From NCBI RefSeq assembly GCF_025685575.1, contig NZ_JAGSYD010000005.1, forward strand, positions 209,992 through 273,991: a DNA stretch of 64,000 bases, given 5' to 3'. This document shows, in pieces, positions 18,979 through 28,691 of this stretch. Within the stretch, counting starts at the first letter, position 1. Each line of letters begins with the position of its first letter. Below the pieces are notes generated by a model that was given only the letters and a program-made list of their open reading frames with translations, was not told the origin of the DNA and did no database searches. The DNA is from Granulicella cerasi (GTDB taxonomy: Bacteria > Acidobacteriota > Terriglobia > Terriglobales > Acidobacteriaceae). The position numbers and the translations under genes are program-made.

Positions 18979-20211
18979 CTAGGAAAGTGCGTGGCCCTGC
19001 GTCTCCGGGATCAGCCAAAGTAGCGCGACGATGTCGAGCAAATAAAGTAGCGAAAGACTGCCGACTGCGATACCGAAGGAGTAGTGGGCGGCGATAGCTC
19101 CGATCATCAATGGCCCCAGTCCTCCAAACGCGCGGCCAATGTTGAAGAAGACATTCTGCGCTGTCGAGCGAACTTCGCTGGGGTAAAGATCGGAGATCAG
19201 CGTACCGTATCCGCCCAGCATCCCGTTGACGAAGACACCCATGATCGCGCCGCCTACGAGAAGCGCTACGGGCGACTGCAATCGCGAATACAACAACACC
19301 ATGGCTGCGGCACCGCTCATGAAAATGAGAAATACGGGGCGGCGTCCGATGCGGTCAGCCAGCTGTCCGAAGATCCAGATGCCACAGCTCATGCCGACAA
19401 CCGTTGCTGCGGTCCACAGCGCCGACTTCGTCAGCGCGAGACCGTGCTTCTTCATGAGGTAGTACGGCAACCAGGTCATCAGACCGTAGTACCCGATCTG
19501 CTGGATCGAGCACAGGATGATGAGTCCGATACTGCGCCGCGTGGTCTCCTCGTTATGGAAGAGCGCAGCCAGAGGAAACTCTTTGCGTTTATGCTTCTGC
19601 GCTTCAACGAACGTATCGGGTTCAGGAATGAAGCGGCGCAGGCCGAACGAGAGCAGTACCGGAAACACGCCGAGCAGGAACATGCCTCGCCAACCGATGC
19701 GCGGCAGCAACAGCGGAGTGAGCAATGCGGCAGAGATGATGCCCGCTTGTCCGCCCAGTGCGACATAGCTGGAAACACGGGCGCGCACATGGACAGGCCA
19801 CGTCTCCGCGACCAGCGCCAACCCGACGCCGAACTCTCCGCCAAAGCCAAGCCCCGCAAAGGAGCGAAAGAAAAGGAGCTGCCAGTAGTTCTGCGACACC
19901 GCGCAAAGCGCGGTAAAGAACCCGAAGCAAAGGATGGTCCACGTGAGCGTGCGGACCCGGCCATAGATGTCGCCCAGAAGGCCGAATAAGAATCCCCCAA
20001 CAACAGCGCCGATCAACGTGCCCGTCATCAACGAACCGGCGCGAGCGGTGGAAAGCCCAAAGGCTGCGGAAATAGGCGCGAGCAAAAACACCAACAGCAG
20101 CAGGTCGAACCCCTCTACACCGAAACCGACGGCCGAGGCCCAAAGGGCAAGCGTGGGGTTCTGCCCGGATGGCGATGCGTCGTGCGATGTTGCGAGCGGC
20201 TGTTCGTTCAA
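18979..20211 (-). CDS. MFS transporter, acid/metabolite symporter type
   Basis: A 410-residue inner-membrane transporter with about 12 membrane segments. It has the MFS motif A region GDIYGRVRT after segment 2 and the FGGEFGVGLALVAE segment typical of the aromatic acid / sialate / metabolite:H+ symporter groups. The start is TTG 20211, preceded by GGAAGG. It converges with the esterase gene and diverges from the uridine-phosphorylase-like gene with a gap of about 50 bp. The substrate is not predictable; a small sugar acid or nucleoside would fit the neighbours. Confidence 0.82.
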   Translation of the reverse strand: MNEQPLATSHDASPSGQNPTLALWASAVGFGVEGFDLLLLVFLLAPISAAFGLSTARAGSLMTGTLIGAVVGGFLFGLLGDIYGRVRTLTWTILCFGFFTALCAVSQNYWQLLFFRSFAGLGFGGEFGVGLALVAETWPVHVRARVSSYVALGGQAGIISAALLTPLLLPRIGWRGMFLLGVFPVLLSFGLRRFIPEPDTFVEAQKHKRKEFPLAALFHNEETTRRSIGLIILCSIQQIGYYGLMTWLPYYLMKKHGLALTKSALWTAATVVGMSCGIWIFGQLADRIGRRPVFLIFMSGAAAMVLLYSRLQSPVALLVGGAIMGVFVNGMLGGYGTLISDLYPSEVRSTAQNVFFNIGRAFGGLGPLMIGAIAAHYSFGIAVGSLSLLYLLDIVALLWLIPETQGHALS

Positions 20212-20261
20212 GCGACTTCCTTCCTGCAGATGGAACGTGGTGCGTGATAATCAGAAACACG

Positions 20262-21053
20262 ATGCAAGACCCCATGCGCAAAGCGAGTTCGCCGTGGAAG
20301 GACGATCGTCCTCCGCATCTCCCTTGTCGTCGTGGCGAACTGCCTGCTGCTGTTCTCTTCCCTGGCGACCCTGGACGCGTGGATCGGTTCGCGGCCCTGC
20401 TCGATGATTTCCAAATTATCGGTCAGAACCGTGAGTATCGCATCGGCGTTGGAGCTTATCGCGGAGTAAAGCTGGGCGTTTGTTCCACCGGCATTGGCGG
20501 GCCATCGACAGAGATTGCGATGGTGGAAGCCGCCGCACTCGGCTGCCGCTATGCGCTGCGCGTTGGAGGCACGGGTGCGCTGCGAGCAGAGATCCCCCTG
20601 GGGAGCCTGCTCGTGGTCAACAACGCTCTGCGCGGCGGTGGAGCAGCGAGTTTTTACGCTTCCGCAGGCCAAGATGCCGCAGCTGATGACGTGATGCTGG
20701 CTGCGTTGCGCAATGCAGCGAAGAAGCGTGACATTACCTCTCGCGATGCTACCGTGGCATCGACGGACAGCTACTATCTCGCGCAGGGACGGCCTGTCGC
20801 TGGCGTCGACTCGGACCCCGCCGCAGTGCTCGAAGCCTATCGACGGCGCGGAGCCGATGCCCTCGATATGGAAGCGGAGACAGTGCTTGTCGTAGGGCGC
20901 GCTGTCGGAATGATAGCCGCCGCGCTGCTGGCCGTTCACGCAAACCGCGCGACCGATGGCTGGCTTGAAGACTTCGGCCCGGCACAAGACACGATGCTCG
21001 CGGTGGGCTGCGATGCGCTCGCCGATCTGTTGCTCGCTGAAGAGAATTCGTAG
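20262..21053 (+). CDS. Nucleoside phosphorylase, uridine-phosphorylase-like
   Basis: A PNP/UDP phosphorylase superfamily enzyme of about 263 residues that splits nucleosides with phosphate to base plus ribose-1-phosphate. Key motifs are FPGDPGRV (phosphate loop), STGIGGPST, RVGGTGAL and DMEAET near the C-terminus (ribose-binding Met-Glu). The frame is open to 20169, but that would run into the divergent MFS gene, so ATG 20262 is preferred; ATG 20274 is also possible. Neither has a strong ribosome-binding site. Its place beside an MFS gene suggests nucleoside salvage. Confidence 0.82.
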   Translation: MQDPMRKASSPWKDDRPPHLPCRRGELPAAVLFPGDPGRVDRFAALLDDFQIIGQNREYRIGVGAYRGVKLGVCSTGIGGPSTEIAMVEAAALGCRYALRVGGTGALRAEIPLGSLLVVNNALRGGGAASFYASAGQDAAADDVMLAALRNAAKKRDITSRDATVASTDSYYLAQGRPVAGVDSDPAAVLEAYRRRGADALDMEAETVLVVGRAVGMIAAALLAVHANRATDGWLEDFGPAQDTMLAVGCDALADLLLAEENS

Positions 21054-21064
21054 TTCAAACACCA

Positions 21065-22447
21065 TCAAACGAGGATGTCTTTGATGACGCGCCCGGAGAC
21101 GTCGGTGAGTCTGTAGTCGCGCCCGGCATGTTTATAAGTGAGCTTGGTATGGTCGATGCCGAGCAGATGCAACATCGTCGCGTGCATATCATGCACGTGA
21201 CACTGGTTCTCGGCGATCTCATAACCGTAGTCATCGGACGAGCCATACGTGATGCCGCCCGTGATACCACCGCCCGCCATCCACGAGCTGTAGCACTTGG
21301 AGTGATGTGCGCGGCCTTTGGCCTGCGGGTTCGGATCGCCCGGCGTGCGGCCAAACTCGGTGGACCATACCACAAGCGTGTCGTCGAGCATCCCTCGAGA
21401 CTTGAGGTCCTTCAGCAAAGCCGCGATGGGCTGATCGACATTGCGCGCCAGCGGCACATGCGTCTGCATGTCCGCGTGAGCATCCCAGTTGACGAGCTGC
21501 AGCGAGCCGATGTCGATCAACTCAATGAAGCGCACACCGCGTTCCGCGAGCCGCCGTGCCATGAGGCACTGCCACGCGAAGCCCTTCGTGCTGCCGCGCT
21601 CAAGCCCGTACATCTTCAACGTCGCGTCGGACTCCTTCGTCAGATCGAAGGCTTCAGGCGCCTGCACCTGCATTCCATGCGCGGTCTCGTAGCTCTTGAT
21701 GCGCGCAGCGAGCATACGGTCGCTCTCGCGTGTCGACTCATGCTTGGTGTTGAAGTAGTTGATGAGTCCAAGCTCTTTGTCCTGCACCTCGCGCATATCC
21801 GTAGGGTGCATGTCGGGAATCGGATTCTTCGGATCGTCGACGTGAACACCTTGATAACAAGCGGGCAGAAAATTGGAGTCCCAGACGAGCGAGCCGCCGT
21901 AAGGCATCTCGGGGGCAAGCACCATGAACGCGGGGAGGTTCTGGTTCTCTGTGCCTAGACCGTAGGTGACCCATGACCCCATGCTGGGACGCTGCTGCAA
22001 GACAGAGCCACCATGCAATCCCATCACAGCCTGCACATGGTTCGGGAAGTCGTTGCGCATGGAGTTGATGACGCAGATCTCTTCCATCATCGAGCCCACA
22101 TGCGGAAAGAGCGAGCTGACCATCGTGTCAGCCTTCGAGTAACGCTGGAAGTCCCAACGCGGTGCGGAGAGATAGTCGCCCTTGTAGGCTTTGCCTGTAT
22201 CGCGAATGAGCTTCGGCTTGTAATCGAAGGTATCCACATGCGAGGCACCGCCACTCATATAAAGGAAGATGACGCGCTTGGCCTTCGCGGGATACATCGG
22301 TTTGCGCGGCGCGAGTGGATTCGAGGGGTCCGGCTGCGAGATATTCTCTTGCGCCAGAAGCTCATGCATCATGCCAGGCAGCAGCAACGATGAGCCTGCA
22401 AGCGACTTGATGAAGTGACGACGGTTCAAACGATTTCCTGCAAACAT
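21065..22447 (-). CDS. DUF1501 protein with Tat signal
   Basis: A roughly 460-residue DUF1501 protein, an alkaline-phosphatase-like family of unknown function that is abundant in Planctomycetes and Acidobacteria. The N-terminus has a twin-arginine signal (NRRHFIKSLAGSSLLLPG), so it is exported folded. Internal motifs include FLYMSGGASHVDTFDYKP, VWSTEFGRTPG and HHSKCYS. The frame extends to a TTG at 22477, but ATG 22447 with GGGAGA upstream is the better start. It follows the PSD1 cytochrome gene closely on the same strand, the usual pairing, and the two probably act together in the periplasm. Confidence 0.9.
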   Translation of the reverse strand: MFAGNRLNRRHFIKSLAGSSLLLPGMMHELLAQENISQPDPSNPLAPRKPMYPAKAKRVIFLYMSGGASHVDTFDYKPKLIRDTGKAYKGDYLSAPRWDFQRYSKADTMVSSLFPHVGSMMEEICVINSMRNDFPNHVQAVMGLHGGSVLQQRPSMGSWVTYGLGTENQNLPAFMVLAPEMPYGGSLVWDSNFLPACYQGVHVDDPKNPIPDMHPTDMREVQDKELGLINYFNTKHESTRESDRMLAARIKSYETAHGMQVQAPEAFDLTKESDATLKMYGLERGSTKGFAWQCLMARRLAERGVRFIELIDIGSLQLVNWDAHADMQTHVPLARNVDQPIAALLKDLKSRGMLDDTLVVWSTEFGRTPGDPNPQAKGRAHHSKCYSSWMAGGGITGGITYGSSDDYGYEIAENQCHVHDMHATMLHLLGIDHTKLTYKHAGRDYRLTDVSGRVIKDILV

Positions 22448-22480
22448 GAGCGGTCTCCCGAAGGTCTGGGCGTACAAAAG

Positions 22481-25243
22481 CTAGTCAAGGAACATGAACT
22501 CGTTGCTGGCGTAGAGCGCCTGAATGAAGTTGCCAAAGGCCTGTGTGTAAGCTTCGTTATCGGCGAGCGGCGGTGTCGTCGCTGCAGGGGTATTGGTCAT
22601 CGCTACTTGATGGAGTCCTGCACCCATCCCTGTCGCCATGGGCTTTCCGTGTTGCTTGTAAATCGCGGAAACCGAATGCAGGAACTCCTGTGCATGGGTG
22701 ATTTCGTCCTTCGTTGCGCTACGGCCGTAGATAAGCAAGAAGGCGCGATTGATCTGTTCGTCTTCCTTCAGGTGCACCGCGAGAATGCCGGTCGTAAGCC
22801 GTGCCGCGCATTGCTTCGTGAAATCGCCATTCATGAAGTAGAGCGATTGCAACGGCGTGATGCTGTGATCCCGCGTTCCGACGCTCATCGTGCTGTCGGC
22901 ACCATCAAAAATGCCGAGGTAGGGATGACGACGACTGCGCTGCGTCATCACGTAGAGCGTGCGGCGGTTCGTCTCATACACCGCATGGAAAGGCACATGG
23001 CCTGAGTAGTTCCACTGCCCTTCTGCGGGGAAAGGATGCTCACCTGCCGGCGACTCGTCGATAAGACCGGAGGTCTGCAACATGGCATCGCGAATCTCTT
23101 CCGCGTCCATGCGTGAACGAGCGTGACGCCACAACGTGACATCATCGGGATCGATCTTCGCGTTCGCTTCAGAGTCGTCGCTGGAGAGGCGATACGCGTG
23201 AGATAAAACCATCTCGCGCTGCATGGCCTTCATGGACCAGCCATTCTTCATAAAGCTCACTGCAAGATAATCCAGCAATGGCTGATTGCTGGGAGCGACA
23301 CCACGCACACCAAAATCATTTGGCGTGGCGACGATACCCGTGCCGAAGTGGCCTTGCCACAAGCGGTTCACCATCACGCGCGCCGTAAGAGGATTTTGCG
23401 GCGACGCGATCCAGTTCGCCAGTTCGAGACGGCCACTATCTTTCGTGTCTGCGGGCATCTGCCAATTGCCCAGCGTCTGCAGAAAATGGCGTGGAACCCT
23501 GTCGCCCAGATTCTTCTTGTCGCCGAGATGTTGGATGTACTCATCATGCGGCTTGCCCTCCATCACCGCGTAGGCATCCTCAAACTTTGGCACGTTCGCG
23601 AAGAGCGCCATGCGGCGGGCTTCAAGCGCTGGCAGGATATCGTCGAAGTACGGAAGCTGATGTACAGCATGGATGGAATCGGCGATCGGCTTCAACTGCG
23701 CTTCGAAGTCGATGTACTTCTGCGACTTCACGACGTTCGGGTCGCGGTAAACCATGTTGCGTTCATAGCGAGATTCTTCCGCGCCAGAGGTCGAGTAGAC
23801 TGTGCTCGCGAAGATGCCATAGATCCCGTAGTAATCCGCCGTTGGGATTGGGTCGAACTTGTGATCATGACAACGCGCGCACGCAATGGAAGTGCCGAGA
23901 TACGCATAGCCGATGTTGTCGACGGTGTCGGATACGTGGTCCTCGTAGCGGTTCGCGTTCGCGACATAGCCTGTAGCGATGACGTTGTTCCAGTGCTCAG
24001 GCTCGCTCTTATACGGCAGCAGGTCACCCGCGATCTGCTCGCGGATGAAACGGTCGTAAGGCTTGTCCTCATTGAAAGACGCGACGATGTAGTCGCGATA
24101 TTTGTACATCTCGGGTATCGGATAATCCGCGCCTTCGCCGGTGGTGTCGGAGTATCGCACCACGTCCATCCACATGCGGCCCCAGCGCTCGCCGTACGCC
24201 TTCGACGCGAGCAGACGATCAACAACCTTTTCGTACGCATTCTGCGTTTTGTCGCGCAGGAAGGCGTTGATCTCAACGGGCGTTGGTGGCAGCCCCGTCA
24301 GATCGAAGGTGACGCGACGCAGCAGCGTGCGTTTGTCGGCGTCGGCGACGGGCGTCAGGTGCTCCGCCTCCATCTTCGCCAGCAGAAAGCGATCAATGTC
24401 GTTGTAGGCCCAGGCGGACTTGACGTCCGGTACCGCTGGCATCGCTGGAACCTGGTATGACCAGAACTTGCGGTCCTTGTCCGTGACGACGGCGTTCATG
24501 CGCTCATCGCCCGCCGGCCACACCATGCCATCTTTGATCCATTGTTCCAGCACTGCGGTCTGCGTCGGATCCAGAGGTTTCTTCGGCGGCATCTGCAGAT
24601 TGCGATCGAGATAGTGCACCGCAGTGAGAAGCAAGCTCTTGTCAGGGTCCTGCAGATTCGCCGCCGGGCCGTCTTTGCCACCGGTGAGGATCGCCTGGCG
24701 CGAATCCAGCCGAAGACCGCCTGCGGCGCGACTCGTGTGACAGGTGTAACAGTTGGCCGCAAGCAGCGGCCGAACCTTATTCTCGAAGTACTGTTCCTTG
24801 GCAGAAGCAAGGCTCGCCTTCGGAGCGTTGCTGGCGTCAGCCACGACTGGCAGATCAGGCGCCCCGGCCTTGATCCAGGCTGCCACGGCATCGATGTCCG
24901 CGTCGGGCAGCTTGCCCTTCGGCGGCATCTGCAGCTCTTGATCTTTGTAGCGGATCGCCTTGAGCAGCAGGCTGGCATCAGGGTCGCCGGGGACAACGGC
25001 CGGGCCGCTATCGCCGCCCTTCAGCATCGCCGGGAGCGAGTCGACGCGCAGGCCGCCCTTCATCTTCGCAGTGTGGCAACCATAACAACTCTGCTGGAAC
25101 ACAGCTTGAGCGCGAGTAGATTCGGGGCTCGCTTGAGCAAACCCTGCAGCGGAAACCAAGAGAGCAACAGCAAGCGACGGCAGGCTCGCGAGTACGACAG
25201 AGCTGCGGCGTCGAGATACACCAGGGGTACGTCGAGTCATCAT
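22481..25243 (-). CDS. PSD1 / planctomycete cytochrome c protein (DUF1549-DUF1553)
   Basis: A 920-residue exported protein. After a signal (about 1-38) come two planctomycete-type cytochrome c domains with heme motifs CYGCH (53-57) and CYTCH (165-169), then DUF1549 with the family sequence CARCHDHKFDPIPT, and a C-terminal DUF1553 with RVMVNRLWQGHFG. It should bind heme and act in the periplasm, but the reaction is unknown for the family. It sits just upstream of the DUF1501 gene on the same strand and downstream of a TonB receptor, separated from that receptor by a strong terminator. Confidence 0.9.
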   Translation of the reverse strand: MMTRRTPGVSRRRSSVVLASLPSLAVALLVSAAGFAQASPESTRAQAVFQQSCYGCHTAKMKGGLRVDSLPAMLKGGDSGPAVVPGDPDASLLLKAIRYKDQELQMPPKGKLPDADIDAVAAWIKAGAPDLPVVADASNAPKASLASAKEQYFENKVRPLLAANCYTCHTSRAAGGLRLDSRQAILTGGKDGPAANLQDPDKSLLLTAVHYLDRNLQMPPKKPLDPTQTAVLEQWIKDGMVWPAGDERMNAVVTDKDRKFWSYQVPAMPAVPDVKSAWAYNDIDRFLLAKMEAEHLTPVADADKRTLLRRVTFDLTGLPPTPVEINAFLRDKTQNAYEKVVDRLLASKAYGERWGRMWMDVVRYSDTTGEGADYPIPEMYKYRDYIVASFNEDKPYDRFIREQIAGDLLPYKSEPEHWNNVIATGYVANANRYEDHVSDTVDNIGYAYLGTSIACARCHDHKFDPIPTADYYGIYGIFASTVYSTSGAEESRYERNMVYRDPNVVKSQKYIDFEAQLKPIADSIHAVHQLPYFDDILPALEARRMALFANVPKFEDAYAVMEGKPHDEYIQHLGDKKNLGDRVPRHFLQTLGNWQMPADTKDSGRLELANWIASPQNPLTARVMVNRLWQGHFGTGIVATPNDFGVRGVAPSNQPLLDYLAVSFMKNGWSMKAMQREMVLSHAYRLSSDDSEANAKIDPDDVTLWRHARSRMDAEEIRDAMLQTSGLIDESPAGEHPFPAEGQWNYSGHVPFHAVYETNRRTLYVMTQRSRRHPYLGIFDGADSTMSVGTRDHSITPLQSLYFMNGDFTKQCAARLTTGILAVHLKEDEQINRAFLLIYGRSATKDEITHAQEFLHSVSAIYKQHGKPMATGMGAGLHQVAMTNTPAATTPPLADNEAYTQAFGNFIQALYASNEFMFLD

Positions 25244-25390
25244 CGGGAAAACGCCTTGCGAAACCGAATGGTTAGGAATGCGTGAAGCTACCGACTACGA
25301 AACAGCTTGATTGATAGGGGTTTGAAGCGATCAAGAACATCATAGCGCGAAATTCCCAAGAAACTCGCGGGTTTTTCAGCAGAATGAAAC

Positions 25391-25427
25391 GGACTTGCTG
25401 GAAAGCCTTACGCTTTCCAGCAAGTCC
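25391..25427 (-). terminator. Strong terminator between TonB receptor and PSD1 gene
   Basis: Perfect 16-bp arms at 25391-25406 and 25412-25427 with a 5-nt loop, just after the receptor stop at 25443. On the minus strand it is followed by GTTTCATTC. It should end most receptor transcripts; read-through could feed the PSD1-DUF1501 pair. Confidence 0.8.
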
Positions 25428-25442
25428 TGCTGCGTGTGCGGT

Positions 25443-28400
25443 TTAGAACTCGAAGCGTCCAAAGAGCTGGAGCTGGCGTTCGCGATAGATAGTGTTGCCC
25501 GACTGGCTCGGCGTACCGAAGGTCGACTGATAAGCGGCGGTGTAGCCAGCGGCTGCCGAGCCCGACAGCGTGTAGGCGGTCGTGTTGTAGCCGGAGAACT
25601 GCTGGCGATTCAGGATGTTGAAGACCTCCGCTGCGAGCGTCAGCTTGTACTTCTCCATGAAGGTGATGCCACGCGAAAGGCGCAGATCGACCTCATCGAT
25701 ATTGGCGTACTTGAACTGATCGCGTTCCACGCCCGGCAGCGATGCGTTGTTGCCGAGGTTGCGGTAAGCGCGGAAGTTCACCACGTTGACGCCACCGGTT
25801 CCGTTGAAGGACGAAGCCGAAGCACCCGTAACAGCGGTACCACCGGAGAGGCCCATACTGTAGCGAACGCCCGACTGCACGGTCCAGACAGGAGCGAGCG
25901 TCCATCCATTCGCAACCTGGCTCGCGATCTTGTTCTCGATCTTGAAGGTCGGCTGGAAGGTGATGTTGCCGGTGAAGCGCTGTGGTATGTCGTTGACCGA
26001 ACGTCCCTTGTCATACGCCAGCGTGTTCGGATCCGTCGGATCGTTGGTTTCCGTAGGGATCGCGGTCTGGTTGTAGAGGTAATCCATCGCCTTAGAGAAG
26101 GTGTAGCTTGCGGAAAGCTGAACACCCTGCGCCATGCGATGCTCGACCGTCACAGCCAGAGCGTTGTAGCTGCTGTTGGCTGCGGAGAAGAGCTGAGAGT
26201 AAGCCACGTACGGAACGCCGTTCGCTGCATTGGTGAGTGAACGTGCGGTGTATACCGGGATGCTCCATGTGTTCCCTGCCAGCGGACCGCCGGTGAAGGA
26301 GATCGACGAGAGCGTGCTTACGTTCCTGTTGATGTTGGTGTCGATGAGCGTTGGAAGCTTACGACCGAAGGACCCAAGATAGGCGATTCCCAGCACGGTC
26401 TTGTAGCCAAGGTCCTGTTGCAACGCAAGTTCCGCTTCCGTGGAGTACGGCACCTGGAAGTTGGGAGCGAAGGCTGCGACGTTCGAAGCAACCGGAGCTA
26501 CAGCGGTCGAAACGATGTTCGGGTAGCGGACCGTGGCGCCATTCGCCTGGCTGGTGGAGAGTTGGAACTGAGCGCCAGAGCTGCCAGTAGCGGACAACAT
26601 ACGGAAGATATTGCCGTTCTGAATGCGGCCGTAATAGATGCCGTATCCACCGTGTACGAGCGTCTTGTTCGTGCCGAAGACATCCCATGCGAAGCCGATA
26701 CGAGGAGCGAAGTTGTCCTTATCGCTCGGCTTGTACGCGGTCTGTGCCGCAGCGCTGGGGATCTTCGGGTTGGGCAGCTGCTCGAAGTCGTAGCGAACTC
26801 CGAGGTTCAGGGTCAGACGCGGAAGAATCTTCCAGTCGTCCTGCACATAGGCCGCATATTCGTTGGTGTGATACACGAACTGTGCACGACCGAAGGCCTG
26901 CTGCATCGTTGTGTAGCAAGGCAGGCCGGTGCCAGCGCCCGAGGTGAATTGATTGTTGCAAGTGGCAGCGGTATTGCCCATGTAGTACGCGTAGTCGGTG
27001 AAGAAATCGGCTGCGCGAGTGTAGTTGAAGACGCCGTACTTGTAATCGACGTCGATGATGTTGTCCTGCACGTAGTGGAAGTTCACGCCCATCGTGAGCG
27101 TGTGCTGCCCCTTGGACCAGCTGACGTTGTCGGTGGCTTCGATGACGCGCTCGTCAGGATAGTTTGTGCGCGGAATATAAGAAGGCGTTCCCATGACAAA
27201 GCCCGAGTTGCTGGAGATGCTTGCACCGGGAGGCAGACCGCCGTTGCCAACAGGCTCAATGGAGAGCGCGGGGGTCTGGTTTTCGCTGTCGTACTCGCGA
27301 CCGTAGCCGATTCGAATTTCGTTCGAGAGCTTCGGCGTGATCATGGTCGTGACCTTGCCGATGATCGAGTCCACCTTGTCGTAGTCGTTGCCGAGCGAAG
27401 TGATACCGCGGCGGACTACGGGGTTGGTCTGAATGCCGTTCGGCGAATCCCAACGCATACGGTCGTAGGAGATCGACGCCTGGTTCTTGTCGTTGATCTT
27501 ATAGTCGAGCTTCAGGAAGTTGATGATCTGGTTGCCCTGACGCGGCGCAATGCCAGACTGTGCCGTGATGAAATTTTCAGCAGCGGTAATCTGCGCCGCT
27601 GTCACGCCACGGTTGAGAGCGCAAGTGACGGCGTCCACCGTACCGCCGGCACCGTTGCTGCAGTTGTTATAGGCCGCATTGGAGTATGCGGTGAACTGCG
27701 GCGTCGGTACAGCCACGATCGGGAAGTTACGCTTTTGCTGATCGAAGGCGAAGAGGAAGAAGAGCTTGTCCTTGATGATTGGGCCGCTGAAGCTGCCGCC
27801 GTATTGGTGGCGCTTGTCCTTCGGCTTCACCCACTGGTAGGTAGGGATGGTCTGAAGGATGTTGAAAGGGTTCGTCGCTCCGAAGTCGTTGTCACGGTAA
27901 TACTCGAATGCGTCACCGTGGAAGGTGTTTCCACCGGAGCGGGTCACCGCGTTTACACCGCCGCCCAACGCACGACCGTACTGCGCGGAGAAGTTCGAGG
28001 TGAGCACCTGAAACTCGAGGATGGCATCTTCTGCGGTGGAGTAGCCCACACGCGTGTAGCCACGTTCGACGGACTGGAAGGCATCGTTGTCATCCACGCC
28101 GTCCACGAGAAAATTGTTTTGCAGGTTGCTGGCGCCGCGGAAGCTAACGAGACCGAAAGCGCTATTGCCCAGCGTAACGCCGGGGCTGAGGAGCGCGAAG
28201 CTCGTCCAGTGGCGACCGTTGATCGGCAGCGAGCTCAGCGCCGTGGGATTGAAGTCGGTAGTGTAGTCGGAGGACTCAGTGTTGATCAGCGGGACATCGC
28301 CGGAGACCTGTACTGTCGTCTGCGAGGCTCCAAGCGTGAGCTTCGGCGTTACCTCGGTGAGCTTACCCACCTGCACGATGACGTGCTGCGCGATGTAGGA

Positions 28401-28691
28401 CGCGAAGCCATCGGAGCTGACGCTCACCGTGTAGTCGCCCGGAATGAGACGCGGAGCACGGAAGTAGCCAGCCGCATCGGCCTTGACCGTCGACTCCGCG
28501 TTCGTCGCCGTGCTGTGCACAACGATCTTCGCATTAGGAATCGCGGCGCCCGAAGCGTCCACAACCGTTCCACCAACCGCGCCGTCTACAGCGGTCTGCG
28601 CAACAGCAGCACAACAACCAAGACCTAGAAACGCCACACTTGCAATAGCGGACAGCTTTCTCCGCTTCAATGCAGAAAACAACTGAGTCAT
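25443..28691 (-). CDS. TonB-dependent receptor, Oar-like
   Basis: A 1082-residue outer-membrane receptor. The signal peptide lies within residues 1-32. A carboxypeptidase-regulatory domain (about 35-115, GAVGGTVVDASGAAIPN) precedes a plug with SLPINGRHW and the large barrel, which ends QLQLFGRFEF. ATG 28691 has GGAGG 6 nt upstream. The next genes downstream are PSD1 and DUF1501, so the receptor may serve the substrate handled by that pair. The ligand is unknown. It is clearly related in architecture to the receptors at 6358, 34517 and 60823 but differs throughout in sequence, so these are not recent duplicates. Confidence 0.9.
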   Translation of the reverse strand: MTQLFSALKRRKLSAIASVAFLGLGCCAAVAQTAVDGAVGGTVVDASGAAIPNAKIVVHSTATNAESTVKADAAGYFRAPRLIPGDYTVSVSSDGFASYIAQHVIVQVGKLTEVTPKLTLGASQTTVQVSGDVPLINTESSDYTTDFNPTALSSLPINGRHWTSFALLSPGVTLGNSAFGLVSFRGASNLQNNFLVDGVDDNDAFQSVERGYTRVGYSTAEDAILEFQVLTSNFSAQYGRALGGGVNAVTRSGGNTFHGDAFEYYRDNDFGATNPFNILQTIPTYQWVKPKDKRHQYGGSFSGPIIKDKLFFLFAFDQQKRNFPIVAVPTPQFTAYSNAAYNNCSNGAGGTVDAVTCALNRGVTAAQITAAENFITAQSGIAPRQGNQIINFLKLDYKINDKNQASISYDRMRWDSPNGIQTNPVVRRGITSLGNDYDKVDSIIGKVTTMITPKLSNEIRIGYGREYDSENQTPALSIEPVGNGGLPPGASISSNSGFVMGTPSYIPRTNYPDERVIEATDNVSWSKGQHTLTMGVNFHYVQDNIIDVDYKYGVFNYTRAADFFTDYAYYMGNTAATCNNQFTSGAGTGLPCYTTMQQAFGRAQFVYHTNEYAAYVQDDWKILPRLTLNLGVRYDFEQLPNPKIPSAAAQTAYKPSDKDNFAPRIGFAWDVFGTNKTLVHGGYGIYYGRIQNGNIFRMLSATGSSGAQFQLSTSQANGATVRYPNIVSTAVAPVASNVAAFAPNFQVPYSTEAELALQQDLGYKTVLGIAYLGSFGRKLPTLIDTNINRNVSTLSSISFTGGPLAGNTWSIPVYTARSLTNAANGVPYVAYSQLFSAANSSYNALAVTVEHRMAQGVQLSASYTFSKAMDYLYNQTAIPTETNDPTDPNTLAYDKGRSVNDIPQRFTGNITFQPTFKIENKIASQVANGWTLAPVWTVQSGVRYSMGLSGGTAVTGASASSFNGTGGVNVVNFRAYRNLGNNASLPGVERDQFKYANIDEVDLRLSRGITFMEKYKLTLAAEVFNILNRQQFSGYNTTAYTLSGSAAAGYTAAYQSTFGTPSQSGNTIYRERQLQLFGRFEF

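Noticed and set aside
23348..24460. 370-residue open frame on the plus strand
   Set aside because: Antisense to the PSD1 cytochrome gene, no domain or ribosome site.
26418..28628. 736-residue open frame on the plus strand
   Set aside because: Antisense to the TonB receptor at 25443; same low-complexity Arg/Val/Glu composition, no recognisable domain.
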